Notes: generated by a model from the letters alone, not told the origin. Counted from the stretch's first letter, positions 18,804 through 27,460 are shown. The stretch: DNA of 64,000 bases from JAGVSV01 sp040766135 (GCA_040766135.1 JAXGRA010000001.1:326477-390476); one strand, 5' to 3'. Translations and numbers: made by a program.

Positions 18804-19504
18804 ACGTGCAGGCGCAGGCCGCTGAAGGCCGAGACGGTATTGGAAAATATCGGGCGCGCTTCGTCCAGCAGCTGCTGGGCGTCGTTGTAAGGTGGGCGGT
18901 GGGACAGCACCAGCTTGTCCATCGGCGCTTCCAGCGCCAGCTGCGCCGCCATCTGGGCGCTGATGTGCGGCTGTTCAGGGTGCCATTGTGCGGCGGTAAA
19001 GGCCGCATCGCATATCAGCACATCGGCACCCTTACAGAAAGCAGGCAATGGCCCCAGCTCGCTCGTATCGCCGGTGTATACCAAGGTACGTCCCTCGGCC
19101 TGCACGCGCAGCGCATAGGCCGGGACGGAATGCTTAACGGGAAGGGCAATAATGCCCATGCTTCCTGCCGAAAACCCCGGCGCCACATCACGCCTGTCGA
19201 AAGCCTTGTCGCCCAACAGGTCGGCCAGCGGGTGCGCATCAGCGGGCGCATACAGCGGCAGCTTGTGCCCCGTAATTTCCAGATAATAGCGCAACGTGAG
19301 CAGGTCGCTGGCGTGGTCATGGTGCCAGTGGGTCAGCGCAATGGCGCTTAAGCGCGCCGGATCCATCAGCGCCATCAGCTTGGGCAGCACGCCGGTACCG
19401 CAGTCCATCAGCAGGGCGTCCGCGCCTTTGGTTACCAAGTATCCAGAGCACGCGCCGTTGGCGGACGGGTATGCACCGTCACAGCCCAGTATGGTTAGTT
19501 CCAT
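18800..19504 (-). CDS. MBL-fold metallo-hydrolase (RNase Z-like)
   Basis: A 234-residue metallo-beta-lactamase fold protein beginning MELTILGCDGAYPSANGACSGYLV. The zinc motif is HWHHDHASDLL, with later ligands in VKHSVPAYAL, YTGDT and LSHRPPY. This pattern resembles RNase Z-like or phosphodiesterase MBL proteins; the substrate is unknown. The ATG at 19504 has AAAGGAGG 8 nt upstream, so a longer frame starting earlier is not used. It overlaps CPBP upstream and comEC downstream. Confidence 0.88.
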   Translation of the reverse strand: MELTILGCDGAYPSANGACSGYLVTKGADALLMDCGTGVLPKLMALMDPARLSAIALTHWHHDHASDLLTLRYYLEITGHKLPLYAPADAHPLADLLGDKAFDRRDVAPGFSAGSMGIIALPVKHSVPAYALRVQAEGRTLVYTGDTSELGPLPAFCKGADVLICDAAFTAAQWHPEQPHISAQMAAQLALEAPMDKLVLSHRPPYNDAQQLLDEARPIFSNTVSAFSGLRLHV

Positions 19505-20246
19505 GGGGTTCCTCCTTTGGCTTTCGCAGCAGGAAATAGGTGCTGGCCAGCGCAATGAACGTGCCCAGCGCCATGGCGTCCACGGACGCTGCGCCGTTGG
19601 TAGCCAGCAGCGCGATGACGGCTAAGTTGTACACAAAGTGAAACAATATGGGCAGCAGCAGCCCCTGATAGCGCAGCGTCAGCCTGGCCAGCAGCAGGCC
19701 GAAAACGAACAGCGAGGGCAGCGCATGCAAATTCAGGTGAAGCGCCGCAAACGCCACTGCGCTAAGCAAAACAGCCGCCCTGTCATTTTTCCTGCGAAGC
19801 GCGCCAAGCAGCAACCCGCGGAATACCAGCTCCTCGCTGATGGCGGGGATCAGCGCCCCGCATGCAAAGGCCAATGCATACTGCGCGATATTCGACGGAT
19901 TTGGCATGGTGTTCTGCATGGGTGGGATGCCATAGCGCATCAAACGCAGCGACCAGATCGTCGTGATAAACCCGCCTAACATCGTGTAGGATACCCCCGC
20001 CAATGCTGTCAACCCGGAGGGCAGCGGAGCGGGCATAGTAAAGCCTTCTTTTAACTGCGACCAGGCCCGCGGGTTGCGCGCGTACAGCAGCAACGCAGGC
20101 AACCCGAATATCAGCAGCTCCTGCACGCCGATGCGCAGGTAGGTGCTGGCAAAGTCATCCGAAAAAGAGACAAAAACGGGCAAAAATATCCCCAGCAGCA
20201 GGCTGGCGGCCGCCCCCAAAATGCACAATACGGCGCGCTTATTCAA
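19479..20246 (-). CDS. CPBP-family intramembrane glutamic protease
   Basis: A 255-residue membrane protein with about seven hydrophobic helices. The Abi/CPBP signature EELVFRGLLLGALRRK supplies the paired glutamates and arginine, and later FAALHLNLHAL and FVYN give the second and third motifs. Members cleave prenylated or other membrane proteins or serve in immunity and signalling. Role here is unknown. It overlaps both neighbours on the minus strand, so it belongs to the walJ-comEC chain. Confidence 0.87.
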   Translation of the reverse strand: MNKRAVLCILGAAASLLLGIFLPVFVSFSDDFASTYLRIGVQELLIFGLPALLLYARNPRAWSQLKEGFTMPAPLPSGLTALAGVSYTMLGGFITTIWSLRLMRYGIPPMQNTMPNPSNIAQYALAFACGALIPAISEELVFRGLLLGALRRKNDRAAVLLSAVAFAALHLNLHALPSLFVFGLLLARLTLRYQGLLLPILFHFVYNLAVIALLATNGAASVDAMALGTFIALASTYFLLRKPKEEPHGTNHTGL

Positions 20247-21039
20247 TGGTATACATCCCGCCTACACGATCGCGCCAGGTCATGTCTAACATGATATCGC
20301 GTCCCGGCGTCAGCCCGCTTTTGATCAGCGTTTCGCATACCGTCTGCATGGCCAGCTCCGGCGTATTGTTGTCCTGGCTTAGGTGCCCCAGCAGTGCATA
20401 GCGCACGCCGGAATCGTTCAGCTTGATCAGCGCCTGCGCACACTCTGCGTTGCTTAAATGCCCCTGCATGCTTTGGATGCGGCGCTTGAGGTGCAGGGGA
20501 TAGCGATCATTGTTGATCAGCATATCCGGGTCATGGTTGCTTTCCAGCAGCACCAGGTCGGTGCCGGACAGGCGGGTCAGCACGCGCTTGGACACATGCC
20601 CCAGGTCGGTGGCCACCGCCACGCTGCGGTGGCCGTAATGCACCCGGAACGCCACCGGCTCCACCGTATCGTGCGGGATGGCAAAGGGCAGGATGTTCAG
20701 GTCGCCGATGAAAAAATCCTGCTCGGTGTCAAAGATGCGCTGCTGCGCGGCGGGGATATCGCCCACCAAGCGATGCATGGCCTGCCAGGTGCGGTAGTTG
20801 GCGTACACCGGCAGGCGGTATTTGCGCGCCAGCACGCCCACGCCGCGCACGTGGTCAATGTGCTCATGCGTGACAAGCAGCCCGTTCAACGTTTCGGGCA
20901 GCACGTTGATCTGCGCAAGCGCTGTGGTAATGGCCCGGCCGGACAGCCCCGCATCCACCAGCAGGCGCGTACCGCCCGCCGAAATGTAGGTGCTGTTGCC
21001 GCAGGAGCCGCTGTTAAGAGAACATAGTTGAAATTTCAT
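20239..21039 (-). CDS. MBL-fold exonuclease of the WalJ/YycJ type
   Basis: A 266-residue protein starting MKFQLCSLNSGSCGNSTYI, which is diagnostic of the YycJ/WalJ family. The metal site is THEHIDHVRG, with further ligands in AIPHD, ATDLGHVS and LGHLSQDNN. WalJ in Bacillus lies near the walRK cell-wall signalling genes and is proposed to act as a 5'-3' exonuclease with mismatch-repair links; here walRK is absent. It is the first gene of the minus-strand chain to rsmG. Confidence 0.88.
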   Translation of the reverse strand: MKFQLCSLNSGSCGNSTYISAGGTRLLVDAGLSGRAITTALAQINVLPETLNGLLVTHEHIDHVRGVGVLARKYRLPVYANYRTWQAMHRLVGDIPAAQQRIFDTEQDFFIGDLNILPFAIPHDTVEPVAFRVHYGHRSVAVATDLGHVSKRVLTRLSGTDLVLLESNHDPDMLINNDRYPLHLKRRIQSMQGHLSNAECAQALIKLNDSGVRYALLGHLSQDNNTPELAMQTVCETLIKSGLTPGRDIMLDMTWRDRVGGMYTIE

Positions 21040-21077
21040 GTGCCTTCCTGTCCGCGCCCGGTGGGGCGTCAGGCATC

Positions 21078-21107
21078 ATTATAGAGGGTTGGGACGGCAT
21101 CGGGCAA
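21078..21107 (-). promoter_or_regulatory. Promoter of the walJ-to-rsmG chain
   Basis: On the minus strand TTGCCC (21107-21102) and TATAAT (21083-21078) are 18 nt apart, about 40 nt before the walJ-like ATG. The -35 is a weak match, the -10 is perfect. Confidence 0.5.
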
Positions 21108-21124
21108 GGCGTGCAAGGATCACC

Positions 21125-22621
21125 TTACCATGAAACGCTGTCGGCATCCTCCAGCCATTTCACGGCCTCCCATACCGGCGCGCCGTTGTTGGGTTGGTCG
21201 CAGCCGGGGGTGCTGCGCCCCCGCAAAATCTGTTGCGTCAGCTCCGCACGCAGGGCGGCGGCGATATCCGGCTCCGCCTGGATCATATTGGTGCGTTCCC
21301 CAATGTCCTTCTTTATGTTGAACAGCTGAAACGATGGGAGCCCCTCGGTGTTGTCCACGTCGGGGCAGGGGTACGACCAGCCGCCCGACCCGGGGCACAT
21401 GGCAAGCTTCCACTGCCCCTGCCGGATGGTCAGCGAGCCGTCGATACTCTCCTGTATGGCGCTGCTGCGCACGGCATCGGCGTCCGGGCATCGCCACAGC
21501 GGCAGGTTGCTGACGCTGTCCTCCGCCGCATTCATGGGCACAGATGCGCCTAATATATCGGCCAGGGTGGCGTATAAGTCCGACAGGCTGACCAGTTTAT
21601 GGCACACGGTGCGCGGCTGTATCATATGGGGCCAGCTTATCAGCAAGGGGATGCGGTGCCCGCCCTCGTAAATATCGGCCTTGTGGCCGCGGAAGATATA
21701 GTTGGGGTTGTGCCCGGCGGCCATCAATTCCGCAAAGTCCGCCATGGGCGAACAGCCATTATCGGATGTAAAAATCACAATGGTGTTGTCCAACAGACCG
21801 TTATCAGTAAGCCTTGCCCGGATTTGTCCGACCACATCATCGCACATCAGCACAAAATCCCCATAGGCATTGGTACCGGATGCACCTTGAAAGCGGGCGC
21901 TGGGCAAAATGGGGGTGTGCGGGGCGGGCAATGGGAAGTATAAAAAGAAAGGCTTCTGTCCAAAACTGTCAATCCAATCAAGCGCCTTCTGCGTAAAGGT
22001 AGGCAGCACATCCTCGTGGCGGAAATCCGGCGCGGTAGGCCCTTCGCGCCAGAAGCCTTTGCCGGTGTTTTTTGTCATGCGATCAGGAGTTTGAGTAAAT
22101 CGCCCGTTTTCGATATAAACATAGGGCGGCATATCCAGCGAAGCGGCGATGCAGAACGACTGGTCAAACCCATAGTCGTTGGGCGAAGGTGATACAGGCT
22201 GGCTATAGTCCACGCTGGGGTTGCTGTCCCAGGCGTGCTCGCATGGCGCATTCTCCGCATCGGCAAAAGGCATGCCCATGCCCAGGTGCCATTTGCCCAC
22301 AACGGCCGTTTGGTATCCTTGTTCCTTCAGCATACTGGCCACAGTAGGCCGGCCTTGTTCAATCAGCGGCCTGCTGTAGCCATTCAACACGCCTTCCTTC
22401 AGTTCACTGCGCCATGGGTATCTGCCGGTGAGAATCGCATAGCGCGAGGGCGTGCAGACCGCCGAGGCAGCATGGGCATCCGTAAACGCCATGCCCGATG
22501 CCGCCAGCGCATCAACATGCGGCGTCTTGAATGCGCAGCCTGGGTTCAGGCAGGATACATCGCCGTACCCCATGTCATCGGCTAAGATGTATACCACGTT
22601 CGGGCGTCGTTGTATGTCCAC
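21125..22621 (-). CDS. Sulfatase (arylsulfatase family)
   Basis: Sulfate-ester hydrolase of the alkaline phosphatase superfamily, 498 residues. The metal site ILADDMGYGD is at about residues 12-21. The formylglycine site is C56 in CTPSR, the cysteine type that needs an FGE or anaerobic radical-SAM maturase; none is visible in this window. Later motifs are KWHLGMG, FTSDNGCSPM and GHKADIYEGGHRIPLL. No signal peptide is seen, so it should be cytoplasmic. The start is a GTG preceded by GGAGGG. Substrate may be a sulfated glycan, as with the fucosidase nearby, but that is inference. Confidence 0.93.
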   Translation of the reverse strand: MDIQRRPNVVYILADDMGYGDVSCLNPGCAFKTPHVDALAASGMAFTDAHAASAVCTPSRYAILTGRYPWRSELKEGVLNGYSRPLIEQGRPTVASMLKEQGYQTAVVGKWHLGMGMPFADAENAPCEHAWDSNPSVDYSQPVSPSPNDYGFDQSFCIAASLDMPPYVYIENGRFTQTPDRMTKNTGKGFWREGPTAPDFRHEDVLPTFTQKALDWIDSFGQKPFFLYFPLPAPHTPILPSARFQGASGTNAYGDFVLMCDDVVGQIRARLTDNGLLDNTIVIFTSDNGCSPMADFAELMAAGHNPNYIFRGHKADIYEGGHRIPLLISWPHMIQPRTVCHKLVSLSDLYATLADILGASVPMNAAEDSVSNLPLWRCPDADAVRSSAIQESIDGSLTIRQGQWKLAMCPGSGGWSYPCPDVDNTEGLPSFQLFNIKKDIGERTNMIQAEPDIAAALRAELTQQILRGRSTPGCDQPNNGAPVWEAVKWLEDADSVSW

Positions 22622-22753
22622 TGCAATCCCTCCATTGTGTTTTGCCGTGATGATATCATAGCGGACAGCGTTGTTGAAGCGGCAGGCTGCACATTAACGT
22701 TTTCTAATGCATTCGCAATGAAGCATTCCTCCACCTGGCCGCACCGCCTGTGG

Positions 22754-22759
22754 TATAAT
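22754..22759 (+). promoter_or_regulatory. -10 box for the gene at 22783
   Basis: A perfect TATAAT lies about 24 nt before the ATG, followed by GGAGGTGA. No clear -35 hexamer is present at the expected distance. Confidence 0.45.
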
Positions 22760-22782
22760 CGGGGTACAGGAGGTGAACCATC

Positions 22783-23256
22783 ATGGATCAGGAAAACAAA
22801 ACCCCCATGGGCGAGGACAATCAGGAGAACTTTGAGGATAAAATCTTACGCATTATCAAGGCTGGCATTGGCGCTGTAGCCGAAACCGTAGAAAAATCCA
22901 AGGACGCGATTTCAGACTTTGCCAGCAAAGAGAACGTACACAACCTTGCCAGCAAGGGCGAGCAAACGCTGGAGCAGGTGAAGACCTTTGGCGCAGGCGC
23001 CATTGAAAAGGTCAAAAAAACCTGGAGCGATGCGGATATCATGGGTATGGTGAAGTCCAAGTCCGAAAAACTGCGCAAACTGGCGCAGGAGGTGCATGAG
23101 CTGCCCGATGCCGAGCGCGAGGCGTTTAACGACCTGCTGGCGCATATGGACAAGCACGGAGTGTCGCAAGAGGATGCGCAAGAGGACGCGGAGGACAAGG
23201 AAGCCGCCGATGCCAGGCAGGGCGGCGACCCGCATGAAGAACCCCCGCAATTATAA
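22783..23256 (+). CDS. Small charged helical protein, unknown function
   Basis: A 157-residue acidic protein without signal peptide or membrane segment. Residues about 17-110 are predicted from composition to be amphipathic helices with evenly spaced hydrophobics (for example FASKENVHNLASKGEQTLEQ), and the C-terminal 45 residues are strongly acidic and low in complexity. It loosely recalls phasin-like or stress coiled-coil proteins, but I do not recognise a family. It has its own -10 box and ribosome site and lies 84 nt before pgsB. Confidence 0.7.
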   Translation: MDQENKTPMGEDNQENFEDKILRIIKAGIGAVAETVEKSKDAISDFASKENVHNLASKGEQTLEQVKTFGAGAIEKVKKTWSDADIMGMVKSKSEKLRKLAQEVHELPDAEREAFNDLLAHMDKHGVSQEDAQEDAEDKEAADARQGGDPHEEPPQL

Positions 23257-23276
23257 TGTCGGCGCAAGCCGCAAGC

Positions 23277-23310
23277 CTGATGGCCGCTGGGTCCGCCCCG
23301 CGGCCGTCAG
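23277..23310 (+). other. GC-rich hairpin before pgsB
   Basis: An 11-bp stem (CTGATGGCCGC with GCGGCCGTCAG, one G-T pair) encloses a 12-nt loop. No T-run follows, so it may be an mRNA-stability or attenuation element rather than a terminator. Confidence 0.35.
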
Positions 23311-23340
23311 CCTATTGTGCCAGCCGGGGATGAGCGCGCC

Positions 23341-24435
23341 ATGGTGATCGCAGCTGTATTGCTGGCGCTGCTCCTTTCATGGGGATTTGGGGAGTGCGCC
23401 TGTCATCGCAAACATACCGCACAGGTACCTTTGCGCATTTTGGTCAACGGCACGCGCGGCAAGACCAGCGTGGCGCGCCTTACAGCAGCGGCGCTCAATG
23501 AGGCGGGCATCCGCACCTATGCCAAAACCACGGGGTCGCAGGCGCGCTGGATTGCGCCGGATGGCACAGAAACCGATTATCGGGGCACGCGCCGCCCCAA
23601 CCTGATGGAGCAGCTGAAGTTCTTCCGGCAGGCGGTGCAGGGTGGCGCGCGCGCCGTGGTGGTGGAGTGCATGGCCATCGTGGCTGAAAACCAGCGCGTG
23701 ATGGCCATGCATTTGGTGCGCCCCACGCATGTATTGCTGACCAATGCGTTTGTGGATCATCTGGACGAAATTGGCGACAGCGTGGACATCACCGCACAGA
23801 CACTGGCGCTGTCGGTTCCCCAAGGGGCGCAGGTCTTTGTTGGCAATGATGATTTTGATCATGTGCTGCCCCAGGCTGTGCGTGCGCGCTCTTTTGACGA
23901 TGCTCATTATCTGTCCAGACTGCAGTTTGCTACGCACCCTGACAATGTGGCGCTGGTGCTGGCGCTCACGGACGCATTGGGCATTGATCGTGACGCTGCG
24001 CTGCGCGGCATGCGGGCCGCCCGGCCGGATGCAGGGATGGCCGGGCCTTTCATGGTGGGCACGTGCCAAATCATCAATGCGTTTGCGGTCAACGATGCGG
24101 CATCCTTTGCGCGCGTGATGGTGCCGCTTTGGGCGCTTCAACAGCCTGTGCACCTGCTGTACAATCACCGCAGTGACCGTGCCTACCGCCTGATTGTGTT
24201 TGCAACGGCAGTGAAAGATATGCCCATTACATCGCTGGCTGTGATGGGGGAAGGGACGGCGCAGGCCGCACGCGTGTTTAAAAAGCGCACCGGCCGGGAT
24301 GTCCAGGTGGTGCACGACCCGCAGGGCTGGATAGCCTCTCTGTGCCAACAGCCTTGCCATGTGGTATGCTTTGGCAACATCAAGGAGGCTGGCCTTGCGC
24401 TGGTGGAACATTGGATGAAGGAGGGCACATGTTAG
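23341..24435 (+). CDS. pgsB: Poly-gamma-glutamate synthase subunit PgsB/CapB
   Basis: ATP-dependent amide ligase of the Mur-ligase fold that polymerises glutamate, 364 residues. An N-terminal hydrophobic anchor (VIAAVLLALLLSWGFG) is followed by the P-loop in LVNGTRGKTSV near residues 33-43, then TDYRGTRRPN and VVECMAI motifs typical of CapB. The ATG at 23341 starts the membrane anchor; an upstream in-frame codon adds only a few polar residues. It overlaps pgsC. Together with pgsC and pgsW it forms a three-gene synthesis and export unit. Confidence 0.95.
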   Translation: MVIAAVLLALLLSWGFGECACHRKHTAQVPLRILVNGTRGKTSVARLTAAALNEAGIRTYAKTTGSQARWIAPDGTETDYRGTRRPNLMEQLKFFRQAVQGGARAVVVECMAIVAENQRVMAMHLVRPTHVLLTNAFVDHLDEIGDSVDITAQTLALSVPQGAQVFVGNDDFDHVLPQAVRARSFDDAHYLSRLQFATHPDNVALVLALTDALGIDRDAALRGMRAARPDAGMAGPFMVGTCQIINAFAVNDAASFARVMVPLWALQQPVHLLYNHRSDRAYRLIVFATAVKDMPITSLAVMGEGTAQAARVFKKRTGRDVQVVHDPQGWIASLCQQPCHVVCFGNIKEAGLALVEHWMKEGTC

Positions 24436-24872
24436 ACGCAGCCATTGCGCTGAGCGTGCTGGTGGGGCTTTTGTACACCAACCTGACCGGGCTGCTGACC
24501 GGCGGCCTGATATCGGGCGGCTATATCGCGCTGTTTGGTCTGGAACCTGCGCGGGTTGCAGCTACGCTTCTTTTTTCTGTCCTTATTTGGCTGCTGATGC
24601 GTGCGCTGTCCAACCACATGATTCTATATGGCCGCCGGCGCTTTGCGCTGACCGTGGCGCTAAGCTTTGTGCTGTATTATCTGGTGGAGCGCTTTATCCT
24701 GCCGCATGCAGGGCTGCCCTTTGACATACGGGTGGTGGGGCGCATCATCCCCGGCCTTATCGCCAACGACATGCTGCGGCAGGGCTGCGTGCGCACGCTG
24801 CTGTCGGTGCTGATTGTAGCCGGGGTGGTATGGCTGCTGCTGGCGCTGGGTACGGCGCTGGGACTGGCATGA
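24429..24872 (+). CDS. pgsC: Poly-gamma-glutamate biosynthesis protein PgsC/CapC
   Basis: Membrane partner of PgsB, 147 residues, the normal size for CapC. It starts MLDAAIALSVLVGLLYTNLT and contains four to five hydrophobic helices, with GLISGGYIAL and RIIPGLIANDMLRQG typical of the family. The ATG at 24429 has AGGAGGG upstream, inside pgsB, with which it overlaps 7 nt. It overlaps pgsW by ATGA. Confidence 0.94.
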   Translation: MLDAAIALSVLVGLLYTNLTGLLTGGLISGGYIALFGLEPARVAATLLFSVLIWLLMRALSNHMILYGRRRFALTVALSFVLYYLVERFILPHAGLPFDIRVVGRIIPGLIANDMLRQGCVRTLLSVLIVAGVVWLLLALGTALGLA

Positions 24873-25951
24873 TCAGCCCCCGCGCGGCGCGCGTGCCGGT
24901 ACGAAAGCTGCTGCTCGTGCTGTGCGTACTGGCGCTGGGCATTGTGGGCACTCAAGCCACGCGCGGCACCGCACCGCACCCGGAGCATGCGCGCATGCTG
25001 GCTGCTGCGCACACCATGCAGCGTGCGCAGCAGGTTTTGCACGATATAATTGTGTCTGAACAAATTGAAATTTTGCCGGAGGATATCAATCAAACCGGCC
25101 TGATCGGCCCGCAGTGGACGGCGCTGACATCGTCTATGGGCGTACTGGAGGCCAAGCGCACCTCGCTCAACCCCAACTTTGCCGCGCTGATGGTGCGATT
25201 ATATAGCGAGGCTGGCCTTAAATCTGGCGATACGGTCGCGATGGGCTTGAGCGGCTCCTTCCCCGGGCTGTGCATTGCGGCGCTGGCTGCTGCCAACCAG
25301 ATGGGGCTTACCGCGCGCGTGATAGCGTCCTATGGCTCCTCCATGTACGGCGGCTCCCGCCCCGAAATGACCACCATCCGCATGCTGACGCTGCTAAAGG
25401 AGCAGGGTATCCTTCAGTTTGACATGGTGGCAGTATCACCCGGCGGCGAGGGCGACCAGGGCATCAACCCGTACTGGGAGGACGCGCGCCAGGTGGTGCT
25501 GTCGCTGGCCCGGCAGGAGGGCTATGCACTGATTGATGAAAGCGATCTTGCGCATAACATCGCGCTCAGGCTGGAATGCTATGGCGATGGCATCGATGCC
25601 TTCGTCAATGTAGGCGGCGCGCTGGCCAATGTAGGCCGTGAGGGCGCATCGCTGCGGGTCAACCCTGGCTTGACGCGCAGCATGGACAACTTGCCCCAAG
25701 ATGACACGCGCGGTGTGATGTTGGAGTTTCTGGCGCGCGGCGTGCCCGTCATTCATCTGCTCAATGTGCGTGCGCTGGCGGCGGATTTCGGCCTGCCCTA
25801 TGATCCGGTGCCGCTGCCCCAACCGGGCACGGGGGAGGTGTACGCTGTGCAAACCATATCGCTCTGGCCTGCGCTGGCGGCGCTGCTGGTATGTGCGTAT
25901 ATGATCATTGACATCAAAAAAGCCGGGCGCACATCGCACACCCGGCCATAA
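24869..25951 (+). CDS. pgsW: Poly-gamma-glutamate system protein PgsW
   Basis: About 360 residues, a member of the PgsW family that travels with pgsBC in many Clostridia and some Gram-negatives. One N-terminal membrane anchor (LLLVLCVLALGIVGTQAT) precedes an extracytoplasmic domain containing SGSFPGLCIAALAAANQMG and GSSMYGGSRPEMTT. A second helix lies at the C-terminus (LWPALAALLVCAYMIID). Its biochemical role is unknown. The ATG overlaps the pgsC stop. No pgsA/capA follows directly; see the fusion gene at 35295. Confidence 0.88.
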   Translation: MISPRAARVPVRKLLLVLCVLALGIVGTQATRGTAPHPEHARMLAAAHTMQRAQQVLHDIIVSEQIEILPEDINQTGLIGPQWTALTSSMGVLEAKRTSLNPNFAALMVRLYSEAGLKSGDTVAMGLSGSFPGLCIAALAAANQMGLTARVIASYGSSMYGGSRPEMTTIRMLTLLKEQGILQFDMVAVSPGGEGDQGINPYWEDARQVVLSLARQEGYALIDESDLAHNIALRLECYGDGIDAFVNVGGALANVGREGASLRVNPGLTRSMDNLPQDDTRGVMLEFLARGVPVIHLLNVRALAADFGLPYDPVPLPQPGTGEVYAVQTISLWPALAALLVCAYMIIDIKKAGRTSHTRP

Positions 25952-25960
25952 TCTAACTTT

Positions 25961-26083
25961 TTATTCTTCGTCTTTTTCTGCACCGACTTTTTGCAGCCAG
26001 CGGATGGTGAAGTAGAACAGCGTCAACACCAAAAACACACCGGCCAAGCCGACCACGGTGACCAATAATCCGTCTGCCATCAT
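25961..26083 (-). CDS. OadG-like small gamma subunit of sodium-pumping decarboxylase
   Basis: A 40-residue protein starting MMADGLLVTVVGLAGVFLVL, with one membrane helix then FYFTIRWLQKVGAEKDEE. This is the layout of the short gamma/OadG-type subunits that anchor biotin-dependent decarboxylase complexes. AAGGAGG lies 8 nt upstream and overlaps the stop codon of the beta-subunit gene, so the two are translated together. The gene is below usual ORF cut-offs. The alpha (carboxyltransferase) and biotin carrier genes are not in the window. Confidence 0.75.
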   Translation of the reverse strand: MMADGLLVTVVGLAGVFLVLTLFYFTIRWLQKVGAEKDEE

Positions 26084-26096
26084 ATCTGTAGCCTCC

Positions 26097-27308
26097 TTAC
26101 TTGATGACCATTGTCACCAGCGTGATGATCATGCCGCCGGCTACGATGGAGCCGAGCTGACCGGACACGTTGGCGCTGATTGCCTGCATCAGGATGAAGT
26201 TGTAGGGATCCTCTTCCTTGGCCATCTTCTGAATGACCCGTGCGCTCATCGGGAAGGCCGAAATACCTGCCGCGCCGACCATGGGGTTGATCTTGTTCTT
26301 GCGGAACAGGTTGAGGAATTTGGCGAACAACACACCGCCGGCGGTGTCAAACACAAACGCGAACAGACCCAGCAGCATGATCAGTGCCGTATCCCAGCGC
26401 AGGAAGTTTTCGGCAACCATGGTAGAGCCGATGGAGATGCCCAGCAGGATGGTGACCAGGTTGGCCAACTCGTTCTGTGCGGTCTTGGACAGGCGCTCCA
26501 GCACGCCGCACTCGCGGATGAGGTTGCCAAACATCAGGGAGCCGACCAGCGGCGCGCTCATGGGCACGATGACACCGGCCACCACGGTCACAATGATCGG
26601 GAACAGGATCAGCGCCAGCTTGGGCGCGCGGCCTTCGTGGTATTCCATGCGGATCATGCGCTCCTGCTTGGTGGTCAGCGCGCGGATGACGGGCGGCTGG
26701 ATGACAGGCACCAGCGACATGTAGCTGTACGCCGCCACCGAGATGGGGGCCATAAACTCCCTCAAGTTAAAGTGGTTGGCTACATATAGCGTGGTGGGGC
26801 CGTCAGCCGCGCCGATGATGCCGATGGCGGAGGCCAGGCGGAAGATCAGATTGGAGTCACTGGCCTGGGAGGCCGGCAACACCAGCGGCAGCAGCACCAG
26901 CGATACCAGGAACGTGGCAAAGATGCCAAACTGCGCCGCCGCGCCGAAGAAGATCATGGAAGGATCCTTCATCAGCGGCGAGAAGTCGATCATCGCGCCC
27001 ACGGCGACAAAGATCAGCACCGGGAACAGCTCGTTGCGGATACCCGCCTCAAACAGCACCGTCAGGAAGCCCGGCTCAGCAGCCGTACCCAGCGCGGAGG
27101 GCATCATGGTTTCCAGCACCGGCGGCAGGTTGGCCAGGATGGCACCGAAGCCGATAGGCAGCAACAGTGCAGGCTCATAGTCTTTCTTGATGGCCAGGTA
27201 GATCAGGGTGCCGGAAATGACAAACATCGCCAGCGTCTTAACCCCTGCCAGCGAAAACAGAAATGTAACGCCGGAAAACAGGTTTTTGAGGAGTTCCAGA
27301 ATGTCCAA
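26097..27308 (-). CDS. Sodium-ion-translocating decarboxylase beta subunit (OadB/GcdB/MmdB type)
   Basis: Membrane subunit coupling decarboxylation of a carboxybiotin intermediate to sodium export, 403 residues, with about nine hydrophobic helices. Diagnostic stretches are GFGAILANLPP, AIGIIGAADGPTTLYVANHF and GGVLFAKFLNLF. The start is a TTG at 27308 preceded by GGGAGGG; an ATG nearby is out of frame. Which substrate (oxaloacetate, methylmalonyl-CoA or glutaconyl-CoA) cannot be told without the alpha subunit. Confidence 0.92.
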   Translation of the reverse strand: MDILELLKNLFSGVTFLFSLAGVKTLAMFVISGTLIYLAIKKDYEPALLLPIGFGAILANLPPVLETMMPSALGTAAEPGFLTVLFEAGIRNELFPVLIFVAVGAMIDFSPLMKDPSMIFFGAAAQFGIFATFLVSLVLLPLVLPASQASDSNLIFRLASAIGIIGAADGPTTLYVANHFNLREFMAPISVAAYSYMSLVPVIQPPVIRALTTKQERMIRMEYHEGRAPKLALILFPIIVTVVAGVIVPMSAPLVGSLMFGNLIRECGVLERLSKTAQNELANLVTILLGISIGSTMVAENFLRWDTALIMLLGLFAFVFDTAGGVLFAKFLNLFRKNKINPMVGAAGISAFPMSARVIQKMAKEEDPYNFILMQAISANVSGQLGSIVAGGMIITLVTMVIK

Positions 27309-27399
27309 AGCTCATCCCTCCCACTTGATTAGGCGCGGCGGACCTCCACGCCAATAAGATATGCCGCCCTAATTCGACCTGTGCGGCTGAAACATGCTC

Positions 27400-27428
27400 A
27401 TTATACGAGTCAACGCGCGCAGATTCAA
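27400..27428 (-). promoter_or_regulatory. Promoter of the decarboxylase beta/gamma operon
   Basis: On the minus strand TTGAAT (27428-27423) and TATAAT (27405-27400) are separated by 17 nt, about 92 nt before the TTG start. Confidence 0.6.
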
Positions 27429-27445
27429 GGGCAGAATTTCAAAAC

Positions 27446-27460
27446 AAGCAAGTTTTGCTT
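27446..27460 (-). terminator. Weak hairpin between sortase gene and decarboxylase promoter
   Basis: A 6-bp stem AAGCAA/TTGCTT with a 3-nt loop is flanked by T-runs on both strands, so it could end transcription in either direction. The remainder of 27309-27582 holds only the promoter above. Confidence 0.35.

Noticed and set aside
17988..18890. 300-codon plus frame opposite comEC
   Set aside because: comEC and the MBL gene fill the minus strand with clear domains; this frame has none.
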